Below, piece after piece: positions 1 through 6,284 of a stretch of 16,913 nt of DNA (its first letter is position 1; every line of letters begins with the position of its first letter). Below the pieces are notes generated by a model. It did not search any database. It saw only the letters and a program-made list of their open reading frames with translations, and was not told the DNA's origin. The DNA comes from an uncultured Planctomycetales bacterium (GTDB lineage: Bacteria; Planctomycetota; Planctomycetia; Isosphaerales; Isosphaeraceae), in contig CALCIB010000137.1 in assembly GCA_937907525.1 (NCBI GenBank), forward strand, positions 1 to 16,913, given 5' to 3'. The position numbers and the translations under genes are program-made.

Positions 1-32
1 GGGAGAGGGTGGCCCGAGGGGCGGGGGGGGGG
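1..32 (-). repeat. Truncated copy of the two-hairpin intergenic repeat (copy A)
   Basis: Read on the minus strand this stretch has a C run, a small GCCC-CTC-GGGC hairpin, then ACCCTCTCCC, where the window edge cuts it. The order matches the complete copies at 101-146 and 16863-16908. On the plus strand it contains a run of ten G (23-32). Orientation is opposite to the copy at 101. Confidence 0.5.
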
Positions 33-100
33 TCGCCGCGCTGCGGAATGAGCGTCGGTCCACGTCCGGCGCGGCCGACGGCGCCCGCGAAGCGCCACGA

Positions 101-146
101 CCCTCACCCGCCGCTTCGCGGCACCCTCTCCCGGCGGGAGAGGGGA
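101..146 (+). repeat. Two-hairpin intergenic repeat (copy B)
   Basis: A CCCTCACCC lead is followed by hairpin 1, GCCGC-TTC-GCGGC (110-122), and hairpin 2, CCCTCTCCC-GGC-GGGAGAGGG (124-144), a perfect 9-bp stem. It is inverted relative to copy A at 1-32, with 5' ends facing each other across about 68 bp. Compared with the copy at 16863, both stems have changed sequence while keeping pairing. A REP-like element or bidirectional transcription stop are both possible; there is no strong U tract. Confidence 0.6.
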
Positions 147-482
147 CGGTTTTCGGAAAAACACAAGTCGTCATCGACGATCGAAGCCGATTTTTAGTCG
201 CGTCACAAACCACGATTCTCAAACACGTTACCTATCGTCAACGCCCTGGAATCCGGCCCCCGCGGAGCGGCGAGCGAACCCATCCCGGGCCGTCGTCCGG
301 CGGCCCCGATGCCGATGCGGGAACGGGGCGGAATCGTCGTCGGCGCGGGGCGGCGCGCCAGGGCGCGCGGGCTCGTTTCCGCGGAATTCCGCCGCTTTGT
401 TCGCGCGGGAGGTCCGTCGTGGTATCGTGCCGGAATCGGGACGAGGCGCGGAATCTCTCCACCCATTCGGAGGCGCGGGCAC
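147..482. other. Intergenic region without a supported gene
   Basis: About 336 bases separate the repeat from the first gene. Positions 165-240 are clearly less GC-rich than the surroundings and could hold a promoter, but no convincing -35/-10 pair was found. Open frames on both strands here translate to Arg/Pro/Gly-rich sequence without family character, as expected from random GC-rich DNA. A GGAGG at 469-473 serves the gene starting at 483. Confidence 0.5.
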
Positions 483-1556
483 ATGGATCGACGCGATTTC
501 CTCAAGCGCGGGGCCGTGGGGGCGCTGGCGGCGACCGCGGCCGGGCCGTTCGTACACGCCGACGACAAGTCGGGGTCGAGGCGGCCGATCATAGGCGAGG
601 GCGAGCACCGCTACGAGTGCCGCCACGACTTCTTCCAGGCGCCCGGCAACGGCATCCACTGGTTCGAGACCCACGGCGTCGCCGTCGACTCCGAGGGCTT
701 CATCTACATCGCCCACCGCGGCGGCGGCGCCAAGCCGAAGTCGGAGGCCGAGGCGCAGGACACGATCGCCGTCTACGACCCGGAGGGGAAGTTCGTCCGG
801 TCGTTCGGCAAGCGGTTCCACGGCGGCGGCCACGGAATCGACGTGCGCCGCGAGGACGGGGTCGAATACCTCTACCTGGCCTGCATGATGCCCGTCGACC
901 TGGTCGCCAAGACCGACCTGAAGGGGGAGGTCGTCTGGATCAAGGAGGCGCCCAAGGAGCCCCACGTCTACGACGGTCCCAACACGCCGTTCGCCCCCAC
1001 CAACGTCGCCTTCGCCCCCGACGGCGGCTTCTTCGTCGCCGACGGCTACGGCTCCAACTACATCCACAAGTATGACCGCGACGCCAAGTGGGTGTTGACC
1101 TTCGGCGGCGCCGGCGAGACCGAGGGGAAGTTCAAGACCCCCCACGGGATCTGGCTTGACGACCGCCCCGGCCGCGCGGCGACCTTGATCGTCGCCGACC
1201 GCGCCAACGCCCGGCTCCAGCGGTTCACGCTCGACGGCGAGCACGTCGGCGCCGACAACCACGACGTCTCGTTCCCCGCCCACTTCGACATCCGCGGCGA
1301 GATCCTGCTGGTCCCCGACCTGCACGCCCGGATCACGCTGATGGACAAGGACGACACGGTGATCACCCACCTGGGGTACGACCCGGAGTGGACCAAGCAG
1401 GTGCTCGACGGGTTCAAGATCCGGTCCCAGCCGGAGAAGTGGCGGGACGGCAAGTTCGTCCACCCCCACGACGCCTGCTTCGACCGCGACGGCAACGTCC
1501 TGGTGGCCGAGTGGGTCGCCACCGGCCGGCTGTCGATGCTCAAACGGGTGAGTTGA
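483..1556 (+). CDS. Tat-exported NHL-repeat six-bladed beta-propeller protein
   Basis: This 357-residue protein begins with a twin-arginine leader (MDRRDFLKRG, then a small hydrophobic stretch to about residue 25), so it is likely exported folded by Tat. The rest shows repeated NHL-like blades: HGVAVDSEGFIYIAHRGG, a block with APTNVAFAPDGGFFVADGYGS, one with TPHGIWLDD and LIVADRANARLQRF, and HPHDACFDRDGNVLVAEW near the C terminus. NHL propellers of this type bind ligands or proteins, and some relatives (the peptidyl-glycine alpha-amidating lyase fold) are enzymes; the substrate here cannot be told. The ATG at 483 is preferred over the upstream in-frame ATG at 309 because the leader begins there and GGAGG (469-473) sits 9 nt upstream. 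The next gene starts 50 nt downstream on the same strand, with no obvious functional link. Confidence 0.85.
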   Translation: MDRRDFLKRGAVGALAATAAGPFVHADDKSGSRRPIIGEGEHRYECRHDFFQAPGNGIHWFETHGVAVDSEGFIYIAHRGGGAKPKSEAEAQDTIAVYDPEGKFVRSFGKRFHGGGHGIDVRREDGVEYLYLACMMPVDLVAKTDLKGEVVWIKEAPKEPHVYDGPNTPFAPTNVAFAPDGGFFVADGYGSNYIHKYDRDAKWVLTFGGAGETEGKFKTPHGIWLDDRPGRAATLIVADRANARLQRFTLDGEHVGADNHDVSFPAHFDIRGEILLVPDLHARITLMDKDDTVITHLGYDPEWTKQVLDGFKIRSQPEKWRDGKFVHPHDACFDRDGNVLVAEWVATGRLSMLKRVS

Positions 1557-1606
1557 CGCCTGAGTCCCTCGGTCCCTCGGGCGCGGCCGGGAGCCGCGAT
1601 CGTCCC

Positions 1607-2161
1607 ATGAAATCGCTGCAAGGACGCCTCCTGATCGCCGCCCCCGGCATGACCGACCCCAACTTCGCGCGGACGGTCGTGCTGGTCGCGGCCCACGGCG
1701 AGACCGGGGCCCTGGGCCTGATCCTCAACCGCGAGCTGGACTCGGACATCGCCGACGTCTGGCGGCGGATCAGCCAGAAGCCCTGCGTCCGCCTGGACCG
1801 GATCCGCCACGGCGGCCCGGTGCCGGGCTCGCTGATGGCCCTGCACGACCGCCGCGACCTGGCCGACATCGTCGTCGCCGACGACCTGTACGTCGCCACC
1901 GAACTGACCGCGATGGAGACCCTCGCCGGCACCCACGAGGGCAAGGCGTTGTTCTACATCGGCCACTCCGGCTGGGGCCCCGGCCAGCTTGAGGCCGAGA
2001 TGGCCGAGGGGACCTGGCTCCTGGCGCCGGCTCTGCCCGAGCACGTCTTCGACGACCGCGGCCACGCGCTTTGGAAGGAGGCCGCGACCCTCGCCGGCCG
2101 TCGCGAGATCCACTCGGTCGTCGACCTTCGCCACGTCCCCGACGACCCCCGCGCCAACTGA
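1607..2161 (+). CDS. YqgE/AlgH family protein (UPF0301)
   Basis: The 184-residue product starts MKSLQGRLLIAAPGM and continues DPNFARTVVLVAAHGETGA and LGLILNRE, the hallmark N-terminal block of the YqgE/AlgH family. Later family blocks are also present (GGPVPGSLMALH, LFYIGHSGWGPGQLEAE and a C-terminal W-A region). Length is normal for the family (about 180-190). AlgH was named for an effect on alginate expression in Pseudomonas, but the molecular function remains uncertain; the protein is expected to be cytosolic. The ATG at 1607 is chosen because homologous proteins begin at this point, although the GGGAG at 1589-1593 is 13 nt away and so a weak ribosome site. It may be co-transcribed with the propeller gene 50 nt upstream. 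Confidence 0.9.
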   Translation: MKSLQGRLLIAAPGMTDPNFARTVVLVAAHGETGALGLILNRELDSDIADVWRRISQKPCVRLDRIRHGGPVPGSLMALHDRRDLADIVVADDLYVATELTAMETLAGTHEGKALFYIGHSGWGPGQLEAEMAEGTWLLAPALPEHVFDDRGHALWKEAATLAGRREIHSVVDLRHVPDDPRAN

Positions 2162-2190
2162 CCTGACCGCGACGCGCGGCTCGCCTCGAT

Positions 2191-2211
2191 CGTACAATTT
2201 CCGTACAATTT
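2191..2211 (+). repeat. Tandem CGTACAATTT direct repeat upstream of the LLM oxidoreductase gene
   Basis: CGTACAATTT occurs at 2191-2200 and again at 2202-2211, an 11-bp period, in an otherwise GC-rich gap. Each copy contains TACAAT, a 5/6 match to the sigma-70 -10 hexamer, at 2193-2198 and 2204-2209. No good -35 hexamer lies at the right distance from either. It could be a duplicated -10 element or direct half-sites for a regulator. Confidence 0.45.
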
Positions 2212-2236
2212 CAACAATCCGGCGGGAGGAGACGGC

Positions 2237-3250
2237 GTGGCGGACCCAAGCGGCCTGAAACTGTCGGTGCTGGACCTTTGCCCGATCGTCCAGGGGGGGA
2301 CGGCGGCGGACTCGTTCCGCAACGCCGTCGACCTGGCGCGGCACGCCGAGCGCCTGGGGTACGAGCGCTACTGGGTGGCCGAGCACCACAACATCCCCGG
2401 CGTCGCCAGCGCCGCGACCGCCGTGGTCATCGGCCACGTCGCGGCCGGGACGTCGACGATCCGGGTCGGCGCCGGCGGGATCATGCTCCCCAACCACGCC
2501 CCCCTGATCGCCGCCGAGCAGTTCGGCACCCTCGCCACACTCTATCCGAACCGGATCGACCTGGCGCTGGGACGCGCGCCGGGAGGCGACCCGGCGACGG
2601 CTCGGGCGCTTCGGCGCTACTTCCAGGAGGTCGACGCCTTCCCCCGCGACGTCCGCGAACTGCAAGGATATTTCCGCCCCGCCGCTCCCGGCCGAGCGGT
2701 TCGCGCCGTGCCCGGCGAGGGCCTGGAGGTGCCGCTTTGGATCCTGGGCTCCAGCGACTTCGGCGCCCGCCTGGCGGCCGAACTGGGCCTGCCGTTCGGC
2801 TTCGCCTCCCACTTCGCCCCCGACCGCCTCTTCGACGCCCTGGCGATCTATCGCGAGAACTTCACCCCCTCCGACGCCCTGGCCGAACCCTACGTCCTGA
2901 TCGGCGCCAACGCCTTCCTGGCCGATACCAAGGAGGAGGCCGTCCGCCTCTTCAGCTCCCACCAACAGGCCGTGCTGAACCTCGTCCGCGGCCGCCCCGG
3001 GCCTCTGCCGCCCCCCGTCGACGACGTGGAAACCCTCTGGTCCCCCCCCGAGCGCGCCGCCGTGGAGCGCATGACCCGCGTCTCGTTCGTCGGCGCCCCC
3101 GAATCCGTCCGCGCCCCGCTCCAGTCCCTCCTCAACGCCGCGCGTCCCGACGAGGTCATCGTCGCCGGCCACGTCTTCGACCACGCCGCGCGACTGCGGT
3201 CGTATGAACTTATGATGGAGGCCGCGCGCTCGGCGGGTCAGTCCGGCTGA
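2237..3250 (+). CDS. LLM class flavin-dependent oxidoreductase (bacterial luciferase-like)
   Basis: This 337-residue protein belongs to the luciferase-like monooxygenase superfamily, in the group often labelled MsnO8/YhbW-like. The family has a TIM-barrel fold and uses reduced FMN and O2 to oxidise a small organic substrate that cannot be predicted here. Visible motifs are the beta1 strand LSVLDLCPIVQGG, GYERYWVAEHHN (41-52), which is very typical, IRVGAGGIMLPNHAPL (75-90), AEQFGTL, and RIDLALGRAPGGDP (106-119). The C-terminal part keeps VSFVGAPESVRAPL and DEVIVAGHVFDH, as in relatives. The start is a GTG at 2237 with a strong GGGAGGAG (2224-2231) 5 nt upstream, so no longer form is needed. 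No flavin reductase gene is adjacent. The gene begins 75 nt after yqgE/algH and may have its own promoter. Confidence 0.9.
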   Translation: MADPSGLKLSVLDLCPIVQGGTAADSFRNAVDLARHAERLGYERYWVAEHHNIPGVASAATAVVIGHVAAGTSTIRVGAGGIMLPNHAPLIAAEQFGTLATLYPNRIDLALGRAPGGDPATARALRRYFQEVDAFPRDVRELQGYFRPAAPGRAVRAVPGEGLEVPLWILGSSDFGARLAAELGLPFGFASHFAPDRLFDALAIYRENFTPSDALAEPYVLIGANAFLADTKEEAVRLFSSHQQAVLNLVRGRPGPLPPPVDDVETLWSPPERAAVERMTRVSFVGAPESVRAPLQSLLNAARPDEVIVAGHVFDHAARLRSYELMMEAARSAGQSG

Positions 3251-3314
3251 TCCTCGGCCCCCGGCGACTTCGGGAAGCGCCGGAGGCGTTCCGCCGCCGT
3301 CGCCAAGGCGACGT

Positions 3315-3354
3315 CGTGTTTCGGCTGGCCTCGACGTGTTTCGGCTGGCCTCGA
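3315..3354 (+). repeat. Perfect 20-bp tandem duplication
   Basis: CGTGTTTCGGCTGGCCTCGA at 3315-3334 is repeated exactly at 3335-3354 with no spacer. It lies in the gap downstream of the LLM oxidoreductase gene. The unit contains the partial palindrome GGCTGGCC. Most likely a slippage duplication; copy number may differ among strains. Confidence 0.9.
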
Positions 3355-3429
3355 CCCTCGCGCGCCGGGTGCCCGCGCCACCGCCCGGCCCGGAGTTTTG
3401 GGCAATCAAAAAATTAGATTGGCGCGACC

Positions 3430-3459
3430 TTGATTATCGAATAGAGTCGTCGCCATATT
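3430..3459 (+). promoter_or_regulatory. Possible sigma-70-like promoter for the DUF1559 gene
   Basis: The 90 bases ahead of the gene at 3507 are strikingly AT-rich for this genome. TTGATT (3430-3435) and CATATT (3454-3459) are 18 nt apart and each match 4 of 6 consensus bases. An inverted repeat GTCGCC (3449-3454) / GGCGAC (3469-3474) straddles the presumed -10. The call rests on hexamer similarity and composition only. Confidence 0.35.
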
Positions 3460-3506
3460 GATTTTCGCGGCGACTAAACTTCGATTCTTGAATCCTTGGA
3501 GACGAA

Positions 3507-4556
3507 ATGACGAGACGTCGAAAGAACGGCTTCACCCTCATCGAGTTGCTGGTGGCGATCGCCGTGATCGCGGTGTTGATCGGCTTGTTGTTGCCGGCGG
3601 CGCAGGCGGCGCGGGCCGCGGCGCGACGGGCGCAATGCGCGAACAACCTGAAGCAGATCGGGCTGGCCCTGGCGAACTACGAGTCGGCGGTCGGGGCGTA
3701 TCCGCCGGCTTACGTCGGCGACCCGAAGGCGACGGGGAGCGCCTACGGCGTGAGCTATCCCGACGGCAACGTCAACACCACGCCGGGGTTCGCCTGGGGG
3801 ATGCTGGTCCTGCCGTACCTGGAGCAGGCGACGGTTTACGCGAGTTTCAACACGAACCTGCCGTGCTGGGCGCCTGACAACGCGACGGGGGCGACGGCCC
3901 GGCTGTCGGTCTTCCTCTGCCCCTCGGCGACCGGCGGCGACGAGCCGTTCGCGCTGCATCGGTATGACAACGGCGACTCGAACGCGCCCAACGACGCCGG
4001 CGAGTTCTCGCCTCGGATCGTCTTTTCGAGGAGTCACTACGTCACCAACGCGGGGGTCAACCAGCCCTGGGGGCGGTCGACGGCGTACTCATACGATTTC
4101 GACGTCGCCGAGCCGATCGCGGGGGCGGGGCCGCACGTCATCGACGGGCCGTTCTATCGGAACTCGCGGACGCGGCCGGCCTCGGTGACCGACGGGCTGT
4201 CCAACACGGTGTTCATCGGCGAGAAGTCGTCGATCCTCTGCGACGCGACGTGGGTCGGGGTGGTCCCGTTCGCCTGCACGCCCCCGCGGCCGGAGTGGCC
4301 GTCGGATCCCAACGGCGGCGGCAACCTGGTGGGGGCGCACTGCGGGCCGGATGTCCGCGACCATCCCGAGGTCGTCATCCACGCCCCGAACCACCCGTTC
4401 GGCCACACCGACGAGATGTTCTCCGAGGACGGCGACGGCTCCAACGTCCTGATGGGCGACGGCTCCGTCCGCTGGATCAAGGCGTCGATCCATCCCCGGA
4501 CCTGGGTCGCCCTCTCCACCCGAAACGGCGGCGAGATCGTCCCCGGCGACCATTGA
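3507..4556 (+). CDS. DUF1559 domain protein with type IV prepilin-like leader
   Basis: The 349-residue product starts MTRRRKNGFTLIELLVAIAV, a classical prepilin/pseudopilin leader: a short positive segment, GFTLIE cleavage and methylation site (residues 8-13), then a hydrophobic helix to about residue 35. The following AARRAQCANNLKQIGLALAN is the standard start of the DUF1559 (SBP_bac_10-like) domain, and the C-terminal GDGSVRWI motif (317-324) is also diagnostic. Such proteins are present in tens to hundreds of copies in planctomycetes. They are thought to be exported and processed by a prepilin peptidase, but their function is unresolved. The ATG at 3507 has GGAG (3498-3501) 5 nt upstream. 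A small lipoprotein gene follows after 21 nt, a common arrangement for this family, so the two are probably one transcript. Confidence 0.95.
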   Translation: MTRRRKNGFTLIELLVAIAVIAVLIGLLLPAAQAARAAARRAQCANNLKQIGLALANYESAVGAYPPAYVGDPKATGSAYGVSYPDGNVNTTPGFAWGMLVLPYLEQATVYASFNTNLPCWAPDNATGATARLSVFLCPSATGGDEPFALHRYDNGDSNAPNDAGEFSPRIVFSRSHYVTNAGVNQPWGRSTAYSYDFDVAEPIAGAGPHVIDGPFYRNSRTRPASVTDGLSNTVFIGEKSSILCDATWVGVVPFACTPPRPEWPSDPNGGGNLVGAHCGPDVRDHPEVVIHAPNHPFGHTDEMFSEDGDGSNVLMGDGSVRWIKASIHPRTWVALSTRNGGEIVPGDH

Positions 4557-4577
4557 CCGTCATCAAGAGGTCAAGTC

Positions 4578-4892
4578 ATGAAAATTTTTTATCGCGCAAT
4601 GGCGGTCGCGGCGTCCGCCCTCCTGATTCAAGGCTGCGGCGAGGTCCAGATGGGGGCCGATCCCGCCGTCTTCAAGGCGGTCGACGCCCTCTACACGGCC
4701 GTCTCGCTCCGCGAGCCCGACCGCGTCGACCACTGCATGGCGAGCCTGACGACGCTCCGCGATTCGGCCGCGCTCGACCGCGAGCCGTTCGACGCCCTGG
4801 ACCGGATCGCCTCCGAGGCCAGGTCGGGCTCGTGGGAGTCGGCGCAATCCCGATTGGCCCGGTTCATGCGCGGTCAGACCCGCGGGCGATAG
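4578..4892 (+). CDS. Small lipoprotein, hypothetical, partner of the DUF1559 gene
   Basis: This 104-residue protein has a short signal peptide (MKIFYRAMAVAASALLIQGC) with Cys20 as the likely lipidated residue; the lipobox is slightly unusual with Gln at -2. The mature part of about 85 residues is charged, helical-looking and has no recognised domain (DPAVFKAVDALYTAVSLREP, ending SRLARFMRGQTRGR). AAGAGG (4565-4570) gives a good ribosome site 7 nt before the ATG. It starts only 21 nt after the pseudopilin-like gene, so co-expression is likely, and small lipoproteins are frequent next to DUF1559 genes in planctomycetes. A role in holding or assembling the pseudopilin at a membrane is a guess. 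The N-terminal codons are AT-rich (aaaattttttat), unlike the rest. Confidence 0.75.
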   Translation: MKIFYRAMAVAASALLIQGCGEVQMGADPAVFKAVDALYTAVSLREPDRVDHCMASLTTLRDSAALDREPFDALDRIASEARSGSWESAQSRLARFMRGQTRGR

Positions 4893-4975
4893 TCGGGACG
4901 ACTACGCCGATGCCGCGCGCCGCCGGCCGCGGTACGATGCCCTGAGACGATCGACCAGGCATCGGAGGAATCACC

Positions 4976-6124
4976 ATGCGGTTGACTACCCTCTTGCTCG
5001 CGGCGGCGTGGACGGTCGGGGCCTCGGGGGCGGAGCCTCGATTCGCCAGGGGTCTGCCCGAGCGGCCCGACTTCTTCCCGATCGCGGTGTGGCTTCAAAG
5101 CACCGACAACGCGGCCCGGTATCGCGATATCGGGATCAACGTGTACGCCGGCCTCTGGCGAGGGCCCACCGAGGCCCAACTCGACGCCCTGGACGCCGCC
5201 GGGATCCGCCTGGTCGTCGGCCAAAGCCCGACGGCGCTCAAGTTCCGCGACCGGCCGACGATCGTCGGCTGGATGCATGACGACGAGCCCGACAACGCCC
5301 AGTCGCTCGGCAAGGAGAAGGGCTACGGCCCGCCGATCGCCCCCTCGAAGATCATCGAGAGCTACCGCGCGATGAAGGAGGCCGACCCCGACCGGCCGGT
5401 CCTCCTGAACCTGGGGCAGGGGGTCGCCTGGGACGGCTGGTACGGCCGCGGCGAGCGGACGAACCATCCGGAGGACTACCCGGAGTACGTCAAGGGCTGC
5501 GACGTCGCCTCGTTCGACATCTACCCCGCCTGCCACGATCACCCCGACGTCTCCGGCAAGCTCTGGTACGTCCCCCTCGGCGTCGAGCGGCTGCGGAAGT
5601 GGGCCGGCGACCGCCCGGTCTGGACCTGCATCGAGACCACCGGGATCAACAACGAACGCCGCAAGGCCACCCCCGCGGAGATCCGCGCCGAGGTCTGGAT
5701 GGCGCTCATCAAGGGGGCCAGGGGGATCCTCTACTTCGCCCACCAGTTCAAGCCGACGTTCATCGAGGCCGGCCTTTTGGCCGACCCGGACGTCGCCCGC
5801 GAGGTGGCCGCGATCAACGCCCGGATTCACGATCTGGCCCCGGTCCTCAACGCCCCCGACGTCCCCGACGCCGTCCGCGTCGAGACCGACGATCCGGCCG
5901 CCGTCGCGACCCTCGCCAAGCGGCTCGACGGCGTCACCTACGTCTTCGCCGCCTCGCTCCGCGAGGGCGCCCGATCCGCCACCTTCCACCTCTCCGACCC
6001 CGCCGCGGCCAAGGTCGAGGTCCTCGACGAATCTCGAACCCTCGAAGCCCCCGCCGGCGCCTGGACGGATCGCTTCGACGGCTACCAGGTCCACCTCTAC
6101 CGGGTCGATCGCAAGAAACGATGA
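4976..6124 (+). CDS. Secreted TIM-barrel, glycoside hydrolase-like protein
   Basis: The 382-residue protein has a cleavable-looking Sec signal peptide (residues 1-19, ending GASGA). The body reads like a retaining glycoside hydrolase barrel: FFPIAVWLQ at 33-41, DIGINVYAGLW (51-61), RPTIVGWMHDDEPDN (93-107) with Glu104 in the place of a catalytic acid, CDVASFDIYP (175-184), and VWTCIETTGIN (215-225) with Glu220 as a candidate nucleophile. A C-terminal beta-rich domain (about 290-378) follows, as in many glycosidases. The exact GH family is not clear, and the substrate (probably an environmental polysaccharide or glycoside) is inferred only from the fold. The ATG at 4976 has GGAGGA (4964-4969) at good spacing. 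It lies 83 nt after the lipoprotein gene and probably has its own expression signals. Confidence 0.7.
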   Translation: MRLTTLLLAAAWTVGASGAEPRFARGLPERPDFFPIAVWLQSTDNAARYRDIGINVYAGLWRGPTEAQLDALDAAGIRLVVGQSPTALKFRDRPTIVGWMHDDEPDNAQSLGKEKGYGPPIAPSKIIESYRAMKEADPDRPVLLNLGQGVAWDGWYGRGERTNHPEDYPEYVKGCDVASFDIYPACHDHPDVSGKLWYVPLGVERLRKWAGDRPVWTCIETTGINNERRKATPAEIRAEVWMALIKGARGILYFAHQFKPTFIEAGLLADPDVAREVAAINARIHDLAPVLNAPDVPDAVRVETDDPAAVATLAKRLDGVTYVFAASLREGARSATFHLSDPAAAKVEVLDESRTLEAPAGAWTDRFDGYQVHLYRVDRKKR

Positions 6125-6168
6125 GGCCGGTCCCTCGCCACGCCATCCCCGACGAGTCACGGTCATCG

Positions 6169-6175
6169 ATGTAAC
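6169..6175 (+). promoter_or_regulatory. Possible isolated operator half-site (ATGTAAC)
   Basis: ATGTAAC here is identical to the left arm of the palindrome at 6215-6230 (6214-6220), but the right arm is missing (CTCCGGCG follows). It may be a weak third site for the same regulator or chance. Confidence 0.25.
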
Positions 6176-6203
6176 CTCCGGCGAATCCGTAGGATACTCG
6201 GCG

Positions 6204-6232
6204 TTGCCAGATAATGTAACGGCCGTTACACT
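6204..6232 (+). promoter_or_regulatory. Sigma-70-like promoter of the DUF234 ATPase gene
   Basis: TTGCCA (6204-6209, 5/6 to TTGACA) and TACACT (6227-6232, 4/6 to TATAAT) are separated by exactly 17 nt. The first palindrome occupies the spacer and part of the -10; the second lies around the predicted start of transcription (about 6239). This is the best promoter-like sequence in the window. Confidence 0.6.
6215..6230. promoter_or_regulatory. Palindromic operator 1 (TGTAACGGCCGTTACA)
   Basis: A perfect 16-bp palindrome whose core GTAACGGCCGTTAC recurs at 6239-6252. Its position between -35 and -10 is the classical site for a repressor (or MerR-like activator). Such symmetric arms are typical of TetR-type and other dimeric regulators. 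No dedicated regulator gene is adjacent. Confidence 0.7.
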
Positions 6233-6238
6233 ATTTGC

Positions 6239-6252
6239 GTAACGGCCGTTAC
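6239..6252. promoter_or_regulatory. Palindromic operator 2 (GTAACGGCCGTTAC)
   Basis: A perfect 14-bp palindrome identical to the core of operator 1. Centres are 23 bp apart, close to two helical turns, so two dimers could bind on nearly the same DNA face. It overlaps the expected transcription start and the leader of the ATPase gene. Confidence 0.7.
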
Positions 6253-6284
6253 ATTAATTGCGGCTGGCGGAGGGCCTTGGAGTC

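Noticed and set aside
23..32. Run of ten G residues
   Set aside because: It is part of a degenerate repeat copy at the window edge and may also reflect sequencing of a homopolymer; no independent function is suggested.
228..1469. A 413-codon minus-strand frame over the beta-propeller gene
   Set aside because: It is antisense to a gene with a Tat leader and NHL blades; the translation is a Val/Gly/Asp-rich artefact.
3263..3304. Possible terminator hairpin after the LLM oxidoreductase gene (GGCGAC / GTCGCC arms)
   Set aside because: Short 6-bp arms with a long loop and no T tract; such pairings are common by chance at this GC content.
1058..3409. A 783-codon open frame on the minus strand
   Set aside because: It is antisense to the YqgE/AlgH and LLM oxidoreductase genes, both with clear family motifs; the minus frame has none.
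3449..3474. GTCGCC/GGCGAC inverted repeat ahead of the DUF1559 gene as a separate operator
   Set aside because: Only 6-bp arms with a 14-nt gap and no second copy, so it is mentioned only with the promoter.
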